DNA of 5,052 bases from Melioribacter roseus (GTDB lineage: Bacteria; Bacteroidota; Ignavibacteria; Ignavibacteriales; Melioribacteraceae), in assembly GCA_020724325.1 (NCBI GenBank), contig DYHC01000178.1, positions 1 through 5,052 on the forward strand. The letters are read 5' to 3'. Under the pieces are notes generated by a model. That model did no database searches and was not told the DNA's origin. It saw only the letters and a list, made by a program, of their open reading frames with translations. Shown in pieces: positions 1 to 5,052 of this stretch. Made by a program: the position numbers and the translations under genes. The stretch's first letter is position 1, and every line of letters begins with the position of its first letter.

Positions 1-521
1 ACATAGAAGCCGGTGAAGTTGAGATCGAGAAGGTTGAATTAAATTGTAATCAGGTTCTTAATAAAATATATAACAAACGGCTGCAGGATGCTAGAAATAA
101 GAATCTCGAATTCAAACTTGAATTCTGCAGTCCGGAGGTATTTATTGAAGTCGATTGGGTAAAACTGGAAAAAATTATCGACGTATTAATAGACAATGCA
201 ATTAAATACACGCTAAAGGGTTTTGTGGCTCTATCTTCGAAAGTAGAAAGCAGGAATGTAGTAATATCAATAACTGACAGCGGAATTGGTTTCGATAAAT
301 CCCACACTGAGCGGTTGTTAACTCCTTTTACACAGGAAGTTGAAGGTTATAGCAGACCGTATGAAGGAATGGGTTTAGGATTAACAGTAGCTTATAAACT
401 AACAAAATTGTTAGGCGGTAAATTTGAAATTAATAGTGAAAAAAATCATGGAACAGAAGTAAAGATCATTTTCCCTAAGATTAATGAGGAAACAAGTATT
501 GCCGGACCGGAGATACAATGA
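1..521 (+). CDS. Sensor histidine kinase, C-terminal part (HATPase domain), 5' end outside window
   Basis: This is the end of a membrane or soluble sensor kinase that autophosphorylates a histidine using ATP. The frame is open from base 3 to the stop at 519-521, so the start and sensor region lie upstream. The first residues (IEAGE) match the stretch that normally follows the HisKA dimerisation helix, so the phospho-accepting His should lie about 45 residues before the window. The ATP-binding boxes appear in order: N box (LIDNAIKYT, key Asn codon 195-197), G1 box (DSGIGF, 276-293), F box (TPFTQ, around 321-335) and G2 box (GMGLGL, 366-383), followed by the usual GG.FEINSE..HGTEVKIIFP ending. 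No receiver domain follows, and the protein ends about 13 residues after the ATPase fold. The stop overlaps the next start by 4 bases, implying co-translation. The family call is firm; the signal sensed is unknown. Confidence 0.93.
   Translation, partial: IEAGEVEIEKVELNCNQVLNKIYNKRLQDARNKNLEFKLEFCSPEVFIEVDWVKLEKIIDVLIDNAIKYTLKGFVALSSKVESRNVVISITDSGIGFDKSHTERLLTPFTQEVEGYSRPYEGMGLGLTVAYKLTKLLGGKFEINSEKNHGTEVKIIFPKINEETSIAGPEIQ
509..512 (+). promoter_or_regulatory. Ribosome binding site for the TPR gene
   Basis: GGAG lies 5 bases before the ATG at 518, inside the 3' end of the kinase gene. It supports that ATG as the start and coupled translation with the kinase. Confidence 0.6.
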
Positions 522-1228
522 TTAACATTATAGATCAATATAAAACTGTGGACATGGATAACGAGGTGGACTATACTCGCTTTATGAAGCTGGGCAAAGA
601 TTATTTTGAGTTTAATTCTAGAATTGAATTCGATTATTTTACATATATAAAAGACAGCACTAAACTATCTTCATTCTCAATACCAGAAGAATACAAAGAA
701 ATATTTATCCCTAGAGCCAATGCCGCTGCATTCTGGACGTATGATTCCTGGTTGATGCTTCAAATAGAAGATTACATCAAGGTTAATTTTCTGCGCGCAA
801 AAAATGTTGATGTCTATAAGTCGATTAAAGATAATTTTACTAAGTGGGCAACAACAAAATTGAAAAATGAAAAAGAATATTATGCAAATAATACCATCAA
901 CCTAATTGAACGGGATGTTTATAAGCAGAATTTCTTTAAGCATATTATTAATGGAATAATTCTATTATCCCATCCGGTTAATTACAATGCCAACAGGGTG
1001 TTAACATGTTTCGAAACTGCAAATGACCTTGCAAAATCATCGCGGCTGTCAGAAAATATAAAAAATGAGCTTTCTTACATAATCACTTTGAACATAGGTT
1101 TCGCTCATTTAAGAGATAATGCACCCGGTGATGCTCTCAATTATTTCAAAGAAGCTCTTGAATTAAAAAAGCCCGGTATTACTGCTAAAATTTATTGCGC
1201 CCTCAGAAGTTATGAAGGGCAATATTGA
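518..1228 (+). CDS. TPR-containing protein, N-terminal part (probably the front half of a frameshifted gene)
   Basis: The product as read is 236 residues. I do not recognise the first ~140 residues; they are rich in Phe, Tyr, Lys and Asp, with no signal peptide or membrane segment. The C-terminal ~75 residues are helical and TPR-like. One unit is clear (NIGFAHL ... DALNYFKEALELKKPG), with Gly at unit position 8 and Ala at 20 and 27. A second unit begins (ITAKIYCALRSY) and is then cut short by a TGA after EGQY. The rest of that unit is found at once in another frame (see 1212-2351). The start ATG overlaps the kinase stop (ATGA) and has GGAG 5 bases upstream. TPR units usually bind other proteins, and the protein is likely cytoplasmic at this end. 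A partner role with the kinase is inference from gene order only. It may be the front half of a single gene rather than a complete protein. Confidence 0.75.
   Translation: MINIIDQYKTVDMDNEVDYTRFMKLGKDYFEFNSRIEFDYFTYIKDSTKLSSFSIPEEYKEIFIPRANAAAFWTYDSWLMLQIEDYIKVNFLRAKNVDVYKSIKDNFTKWATTKLKNEKEYYANNTINLIERDVYKQNFFKHIINGIILLSHPVNYNANRVLTCFETANDLAKSSRLSENIKNELSYIITLNIGFAHLRDNAPGDALNYFKEALELKKPGITAKIYCALRSYEGQY
1167..1228 (+). other. Probable frameshift site joining two halves of one TPR gene
   Basis: Both frames are open together only between 1167 and 1228: the downstream frame has a TAA at 1164-1166 and the upstream frame stops at 1226-1228. The upstream frame gives the first 12 residues of a TPR unit, ending RSY, and the downstream frame gives MKGNIEGAEEYLNDVL, the rest of it. 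Joining after RSY gives a unit in exact 34-residue register, with Ala at 8, Gly at 15 and Ala at 20. This would need two missing bases, for example loss of one AT from TATATG near 1210-1214. Alternatively, one extra T at 1225-1226 would restore GQYEGAEEYL, one residue out of register. A real mutation, a sequencing or assembly error, and recoding are all possible; no strong recoding signal in the right direction is seen. Confidence 0.65.
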
Positions 1229-2351
1229 AGGTGCAGAAGAATATCTTAATGATGTGCTTGCATTTGATTTCAACCGGCTTGAACTGGCTTTGAGCTTAAA
1301 CAGTTTTGGGATGTTTAACTTTTTTATTAAAACCGGTTTCTTTCAAAATATTTTTTTTGAAATGGAGTTCTACCATGCCTCGGATTTAATAGAAAGGATA
1401 GTTCACCAATATTATTCAGTTAATAAGAGTTCATTGGAAACAATCAAAAAGAAAATAGAAGAGTTCAAGAAAAAAAATATTAAGGATTATCTAACAACTG
1501 AGATTTCTCATAGCGTTGCAATGCTTGATAAAATTTCTCAATTATACATTGATTCAAAGAATGTTTTTATAATAGGATTGAGCAGTCAATTTGAAAACAA
1601 ATTTAATGATATAATTCAAGGATTGATCGGGAAACTAAAAGAAAACTTAGATAATGAGATTAGTCATAAGCTTAGTTACTACGAAAGAATGTTAAGTGAA
1701 AATCTAAGTGCAGAAAAGCATGCTTTAAATGAAATAGAAAATTTCAAGATTAAATCCAGGGAAGACTTAGTAAGAACGCTCGAAAGCATAGAAGAAAATT
1801 ATAATATGCATATAAAGCTGCTTGAAGAGAGAATAGAGAACATCCCTTTTCTTGAAAAATACAATCCGCAAAGATCTTTTTCAGTAAATATGAGTAATAA
1901 TTTTATTGTAGCTTTTATTGTAATGATTATCGGTGCATTTGCTGGTAATTCCAGTCCTTCTTTAGAAGATTCTTCCAGATTGAACAGTTTTCTTTCTGCT
2001 CTGATTTCTACCGGAGTAAAATGGGGATTGATCAGCTTTTTTATAGGTACACTTATTTCTCTTATTATAAGTGCAATGGTATTAATAGAAAAGGTAGATG
2101 AAAAACAGAAGTTAACAAGAAAGATAAATTCTTTCAAAAAGCAGAAAACTGATGCGTTAAACGAAGCTAAAGTATATTCAGAGCATAGGGAAAAAGTTAC
2201 TTTGGAAAATTACAATAACAATATACTTCAGTACAGAAAGAACATTAAGGACATAACCGGGCAAAGGGATTATGAGCATAGTAGATTAAGTGCAGAAGCT
2301 TCAGAAAAAATCAAAGCATTCGAGGATCTTCTAGCTCCACTATTAAACTAA
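1212..2351 (+). CDS. Coiled-coil membrane protein with two transmembrane segments (probable back half of the TPR gene)
   Basis: The product as read is 379 residues. The first ~20 residues (KGNIEGAEEYLNDVLAFD) complete the TPR unit begun in the preceding frame, so the ATG at 1212 is probably not a natural start; it falls at TPR position 13 and has only a weak AGAAG upstream. Residues ~75-220 are helical and charged, with long heptad-like runs of Glu, Lys and Leu (for example around 145-215), suggesting a coiled coil. Two hydrophobic segments follow at ~231-245 and ~271-292, separated by ~25 polar residues, forming a hairpin that would leave both long ends on the same side, likely the cytoplasm. 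The C-terminal ~85 residues are again charged and coiled-coil-like. There is no signal peptide and no enzymatic motif. I recognise no family. It may tether TPR-bound partners or the upstream kinase to the membrane, which is inference only. Confidence 0.7.
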   Translation: MKGNIEGAEEYLNDVLAFDFNRLELALSLNSFGMFNFFIKTGFFQNIFFEMEFYHASDLIERIVHQYYSVNKSSLETIKKKIEEFKKKNIKDYLTTEISHSVAMLDKISQLYIDSKNVFIIGLSSQFENKFNDIIQGLIGKLKENLDNEISHKLSYYERMLSENLSAEKHALNEIENFKIKSREDLVRTLESIEENYNMHIKLLEERIENIPFLEKYNPQRSFSVNMSNNFIVAFIVMIIGAFAGNSSPSLEDSSRLNSFLSALISTGVKWGLISFFIGTLISLIISAMVLIEKVDEKQKLTRKINSFKKQKTDALNEAKVYSEHREKVTLENYNNNILQYRKNIKDITGQRDYEHSRLSAEASEKIKAFEDLLAPLLN

Positions 2352-2472
2352 TATACCCTGCTCAATATTAGCCAACCTCCTAATTATCTCCATTATATTA
2401 ATCAAAACAGTGCAAAAACCAAATTTTTACGTGGTATAAATTTTGTCTTTTACTTGAAAATTTACGGTGTAT
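2352..2472 (+). promoter_or_regulatory. Intergenic spacer with a weak candidate promoter for the sugar genes
   Basis: This is the only sizeable non-coding gap and marks the change from signalling genes to nucleotide-sugar genes. TATAAA at 2435-2440 runs into TTTTG (2441-2445), giving TAAATTTTG, one base longer than the Bacteroidota -7 consensus TAnnTTTG. No good -35 or -33 element sits at the expected distance, so the call is weak. No GC-rich hairpin followed by a T run was found after 2351, so a terminator for the upstream genes is not evident. Confidence 0.3.
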
Positions 2473-3543
2473 ATGAAGGTTGTAAGTATTACAGGAATTA
2501 GACCAGATTTTATTAGAATGAGTAAGGTGTTCGAAAAGCTTGATCAGAATTTCGAGCACATTATGATTCATACCGGTCAGCATTATGATGATTCTCTAAG
2601 TAAAATATTTTTCAATCAGCTAAAAATCCGTAAACCGGATTTTACTCTTTCAACAGGAAAGAATAGTACAAACCAATACGAGCAGCTTTCATACTTATCC
2701 AAAGAAATATTTTATCTGTTTAAACGAAAAAAGATAGACCCGGCAATAATTCTTTTTCTTGGGGATTCCAATTCGGTACTTGTAAGTGCGCCGCTTTTTA
2801 AGGAAGGTTATAATATTGGTCATATAGAAGGAGGAATGCGTTCTTACGATAGACGAATGCCCGAAGAGGTCAATCGTGTTATATGCGATTATGTATCGGA
2901 CCTGGTTTTTGTTTACACGCCTTTGTATAAAGAACGATTAGTAACAGAAAATAAAAATCCAGATCAGATTTTTGTTGTCGGCAATACAATAGTCGAAATT
3001 GTGAAGCAATACATGCCGTCTGGTCCACGTAAGAAAAATTTTATACTTGCAGATATTCACCGCAGCGAAAATATTAAAACTCCTGGTCAGCTAAATCACA
3101 TACTCGAATACTTAAATGAATTGAGTAAAAAAACCGGTCTCGAAGTTCAGCTTGTTAGATTCAACCGCGCTCTTAAAATGATTGAAAAAAATAATCTTTT
3201 AGCCGGTAAAAAAAAAATAAAACTGGTTGGTCCGTATGGATTCTTAGATTACCTGAACCTGCAATACAATGCGCTTGGTATTGTTTCAGATTCGGGTACA
3301 AGTCAGGAAGAATGTCCGTTGTTAGGCGTACCTGTTGCAGTACCACGTTTAAAAACAGAGCGTCCGGAATCACTTGAAAACGGAAATAGTATTCTTGTTG
3401 GTGAAACAAGCCCGATTAATAAAATGGTTTCGGATACAATTTCGTTTTTCGAAAATTATTCGGTTTCTAAAAAACAATTGAAATGGCTGGGTGACGGCAG
3501 AACCTCAGAGAAAATAATAAATATTCTAAAGAGGAAATTATAA
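2473..3543 (+). CDS. UDP-N-acetylhexosamine 2-epimerase family protein (WecB/FnlC-like)
   Basis: The product is 356 residues, about the usual family length. The family inverts C2 of UDP-GlcNAc or related UDP-2-acetamido sugars in the cytoplasm, through elimination and re-addition of UDP. Family landmarks in order: N-terminal GIRPDFIRMSKV; HTGQHYDDSLSKIFF; LGDSNS (Asp98); HIEGGMR (Glu119); MPEEVNR (Glu131/132); HRSEN (His196, Glu199); VGPYGFLDY; SDSGTSQEE (Asp273, Ser274, Glu279); and ERPE (296-299). The HTGQ..D....IFF, GD.NS and GP.GF.DY patterns resemble FnlC/WbjD/Cap5G and WbpI more than classical WecB, suggesting a 6-deoxy or otherwise modified amino-sugar substrate. Oddities: the usual HIEAG is HIEGG, and the usual THPR-type segment reads VRFNRAL (228-234) with no His. 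I chose ATG 2473 because MKVVSITG aligns with the family start; GTG 2467 is an in-frame alternative. No clear Shine-Dalgarno precedes it. The next gene starts immediately after its stop. Confidence 0.88.
   Translation: MKVVSITGIRPDFIRMSKVFEKLDQNFEHIMIHTGQHYDDSLSKIFFNQLKIRKPDFTLSTGKNSTNQYEQLSYLSKEIFYLFKRKKIDPAIILFLGDSNSVLVSAPLFKEGYNIGHIEGGMRSYDRRMPEEVNRVICDYVSDLVFVYTPLYKERLVTENKNPDQIFVVGNTIVEIVKQYMPSGPRKKNFILADIHRSENIKTPGQLNHILEYLNELSKKTGLEVQLVRFNRALKMIEKNNLLAGKKKIKLVGPYGFLDYLNLQYNALGIVSDSGTSQEECPLLGVPVAVPRLKTERPESLENGNSILVGETSPINKMVSDTISFFENYSVSKKQLKWLGDGRTSEKIINILKRKL
3531..3537 (+). promoter_or_regulatory. Ribosome binding site for the SDR gene
   Basis: GAGGAAA lies at the end of the epimerase gene, with 6 bases between it and the ATG at 3544. 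It supports that start, which directly abuts the preceding stop codon. Confidence 0.6.
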
Positions 3544-4518
3544 ATGAAAAATGTTCTTATAGCTGGCGGCGCCGGATATGTTGGAGGCGCAATTACGGAT
3601 TTGATTCAACAGTCAAATTATAATGTTCGTGTTTATGATGCACTCCTTTACGAAGATTCATTCAGAAAACCGGTCGATTTTATTTATGGTGATGTTCGAG
3701 ACCATGCAAAATTACTGCCGCACTTGAAATGGGCAGACGCTGTTGTATGGTTAGCGGCTATTGTAGGAGACGGCGCTTGCCAGTTAAATCCGGAATTAAC
3801 AAAATCAATTAATCAAGATTCAATCGCATGGCTGGCAGATAATTACGACGGCAGAATTGTGTTCATGTCTACTTGTTCGGTTTATGGTGCACAGGATAAG
3901 GAATTGAACGAACTATCTCACACAAACCCGCTTTCTGTATATGCAGAGACAAAATTAAATGCAGAAAAATTTCTTAAACATAAAAATGCAATCATTTTCC
4001 GGCTCGGAACACTGTTTGGTGTTGGCGATCTTTACTCGCGTATTAGATTAGACCTCGTTGTTAACATATTGACTGTCCGTGCCTACATTGAAGGTTCTAT
4101 TAGTGTATTCGGTGGAGACCAGTTCCGCCCTTTGCTTCATGTTAAAGATGTTGCAAGAGCAGTGCTTATAAATCTTGAAACAGAACATAAAGGAATTTTT
4201 AACCTTGCAAGACAAAATGTTCGTATAAGCGATCTGGCTTACCAGGTTAGAATGCACTTTCCGGATCTTTCTATTGAAACTACAGATATGCCGTTCCAGG
4301 ATACACGTAATTATAGAGTATCTGCAAAGAAAGCTGAAGAAGTTTTTGGGTTTAAGTCTATTCATTCTATTGATGAAGGAATAGAAGAATTAAAATATCT
4401 TGTTGAAACCAAACGAATAAAAGATTTAACGAGTCCGCGTTATTCTAACCAAGCTTACTTAAAAGAGCACTACGAAGAATTACTGTTAAAAGTATTTGAA
4501 GAAGTGGAGGCAGCATAA
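3544..4518 (+). CDS. Extended SDR NAD(P)-dependent nucleotide-sugar epimerase/dehydratase
   Basis: The product is 324 residues, typical of extended short-chain dehydrogenases acting on NDP-sugars (4-epimerases, 4,6-dehydratases, 4-ketoreductases) in the cytoplasm. The N-terminal Rossmann motif is GGAGYVG (Gly8, Gly11, Gly14), followed by a conserved acidic stretch (YGDVRD) and LAAIVGDGACQLNPEL, a signature seen in a subgroup of sugar epimerases, where it is often LAAIVGDPAC. The catalytic set is present: Thr110 in STCSVYG, and Tyr133 and Lys137 in YAETK. A sugar-binding region follows (FRLGTLFGVGDLYSRIRLDLVVN, and FGGDQFRPLLHVKDVARA), and the C-terminal SPRYSNQAYL is also typical of this subgroup. 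All key residues are intact, so an active enzyme is expected. The substrate is not readable from sequence. The start abuts the epimerase stop and the end overlaps the cupin gene by one base (TAATG), so it belongs to the same transcript. Confidence 0.9.
   Translation: MKNVLIAGGAGYVGGAITDLIQQSNYNVRVYDALLYEDSFRKPVDFIYGDVRDHAKLLPHLKWADAVVWLAAIVGDGACQLNPELTKSINQDSIAWLADNYDGRIVFMSTCSVYGAQDKELNELSHTNPLSVYAETKLNAEKFLKHKNAIIFRLGTLFGVGDLYSRIRLDLVVNILTVRAYIEGSISVFGGDQFRPLLHVKDVARAVLINLETEHKGIFNLARQNVRISDLAYQVRMHFPDLSIETTDMPFQDTRNYRVSAKKAEEVFGFKSIHSIDEGIEELKYLVETKRIKDLTSPRYSNQAYLKEHYEELLLKVFEEVEAA
4506..4510 (+). promoter_or_regulatory. Ribosome binding site for the cupin gene
   Basis: GGAGG, a perfect core Shine-Dalgarno, ends 7 bases before the ATG at 4518. 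It settles the start at the TAATG junction. Confidence 0.7.
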
Positions 4519-4985
4519 TGTTGCAATCAATTATAGAAATTAAAACAGCAGTTCCGCAATTATTAAAAGGTGGACTCGCAGTAGACGATAGAGGCACGGT
4601 AAGTTTTGTAAATGACTTTAACTTCGATGGTGTAAAAAGATTTTATACAGTTGAAAATCATAAAAAGGGTTTTGTACGTGCATGGCACGCACATAAATAC
4701 GAATCCAAGTTTGTTATGGTAGTTAAAGGCGCAGCAGTTATTGGTGCCGTTGAAATTGATAATTGGGAAAATCCTTCAAAAAATTTGATAGTAAACCGGT
4801 TTGTGTTGAGCGAGAAAAATCCTTCCGTTCTTTTTATTCCGGCTGGCTATGCTAATGGATTTATGTCCCTTACAGATGATGCAAAAATAATTTTCTTTTC
4901 AACGTCAGAATTAAAAGAGAGTCTTAATGATGATATTCGGTATGATGCTCATTATTGGGATTGCTGGAAAATAGAGGAGAGGTAA
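4518..4985 (+). CDS. RmlC-like cupin, dTDP-4-dehydrorhamnose 3,5-epimerase family or sugar 3,4-ketoisomerase-like
   Basis: The product is 155 residues, shorter than RmlC (about 180). RmlC-type enzymes epimerise C3 and/or C5 of a 4-keto-6-deoxy NDP-sugar. Visible landmarks are DDRGTVSFVNDF near the N-terminus, RAWHAHKYESKFV (Arg54, His57, His59), VVKGAAVIGAVEID, FVLSEKNPSVLFIPAGYANGF (Ile107-Phe115) and a C-terminal DDIRYD..YWDCW. The order and the LSE.NP...IPAGYA.GF block are RmlC-like. Departures are RGLHxQ reading as RAWHAH, closer to the HAHK of FdtA/QdtA 3,4-ketoisomerases; His of AHGF replaced by Asn113; and the usual Tyr in the vvY strand apparently Phe (126/127). The general base His57 is kept, but the acid Tyr may be missing, so a ketoisomerase, a single-site epimerase or a non-canonical reaction is plausible. 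It sits between two SDR-type sugar genes in one operon. Confidence 0.82.
   Translation: MLQSIIEIKTAVPQLLKGGLAVDDRGTVSFVNDFNFDGVKRFYTVENHKKGFVRAWHAHKYESKFVMVVKGAAVIGAVEIDNWENPSKNLIVNRFVLSEKNPSVLFIPAGYANGFMSLTDDAKIIFFSTSELKESLNDDIRYDAHYWDCWKIEER
4974..4982 (+). promoter_or_regulatory. Ribosome binding site for the RmlD-like gene
   Basis: GAGGAGAGG lies at the end of the cupin gene, a few bases before the ATG at 4987. It supports that start over the in-frame ATG at 4999. Confidence 0.65.
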
Positions 4986-4986
4986 A

Positions 4987-5052
4987 ATGGAAAAAATAAT
5001 GATTATCGGTTCAACCGGAATGCTCGGTTATGCTGTAAGTTCTTATTTCAAG
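4987..5052 (+). CDS. RmlD-like sugar-nucleotide reductase, N-terminal fragment
   Basis: Only the first 22 codons are in the window; the gene continues past the end. The sequence MEKIMIIGSTGMLGYAVSSYF is a beta strand followed by the glycine-rich NAD(P)-binding loop (GSTGMLG). The TGMLG form is characteristic of the RmlD family (dTDP-4-dehydrorhamnose reductase and relatives such as WbvR), which reduces the 4-keto group of 6-deoxy sugars. It starts one base after the cupin stop, in the same operon, and the RmlC-then-RmlD order matches many deoxysugar clusters. The family call rests on this short stretch plus context; other extended SDRs with a similar loop cannot be excluded. Confidence 0.7.
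   Translation, partial: MEKIMIIGSTGMLGYAVSSYFK

Noticed and set aside
225..521. A short separate gene starting at GTG 225
   Set aside because: The frame is open back to base 3 and the upstream residues include the kinase N box, so this is the interior of the kinase gene.
1165..1171. A AAA AAG slippery heptamer in register with the upstream TPR frame, like dnaX
   Set aside because: A -1 shift here enters the third frame and stops at 1186-1188; it does not reach the downstream frame, which needs +1 or -2.
1220..1229. RF2-like +1 recoding at TAT TGA
   Set aside because: A tRNA on TAT would pair poorly with ATT after a +1 slip, and no strong Shine-Dalgarno sits at the short spacing used by prfB.
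1799..2137. Minus-strand open frame of 112 codons
   Set aside because: It lies wholly opposite the coiled-coil membrane gene, has no family motif and is explained as a shadow; the same holds for those at 50-307, 2398-2583, 3173-3409 and 4048-4365.
2349..2400. Inverted repeat TAATATA / TATATTA as a terminator after the membrane gene
   Set aside because: The arms are only A/T, about 38 bases apart, and no T run follows; it is expected by chance in such A+T-rich sequence.
2418..2435. ACCA ... TGGT inverted repeat upstream of the epimerase as an operator
   Set aside because: A four-base arm is too short to support a call.

Overview
The window comes from an A+T-rich bacterial chromosome using the standard code, with all genes on the + strand and tightly packed. 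Shine-Dalgarno-like sequences precede most downstream genes. The lineage cannot be fixed by eye: codon and protein style would suit the Ignavibacteriota/Bacteroidota neighbourhood or another A+T-rich diderm. The clear Shine-Dalgarno sites argue against a typical Bacteroidia member. This is a low-confidence inference.

Left part (1-2351), signalling and membrane block. The window opens inside a sensor histidine kinase, of which only the end of the dimerisation region and the ATPase domain are visible. Its stop overlaps by 4 bases the start of a TPR-type protein (518-1228). That frame closes in the middle of a TPR unit, and the unit continues in another frame as a long coiled-coil protein with two membrane segments (1212-2351). 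The two frames read best as one gene of about 610 codons interrupted by a frameshift, or by an assembly or sequencing error. Its function is unknown; the tight coupling suggests work alongside the kinase.

Middle (2352-2472), a spacer of about 120 bases and the only real non-coding gap. It has a weak candidate promoter and no convincing terminator. It separates the signalling block from the sugar block.

Right part (2473-5052), nucleotide-sugar block. Four genes are adjacent or overlap by one base: a WecB/FnlC-type UDP-N-acetylhexosamine 2-epimerase, an extended SDR NDP-sugar epimerase/dehydratase, a small RmlC-like cupin, and the first 22 codons of an RmlD-like reductase that runs off the window. 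Together they look like part of an operon making an activated, probably 6-deoxy amino sugar (for example of the L-FucNAc/L-QuiNAc kind) for a surface polysaccharide. The exact sugar cannot be read from this window. The 2-epimerase and the cupin both depart from family consensus at positions that are usually conserved.

No RNA genes, mobile elements, CRISPR arrays or long repeats were seen.
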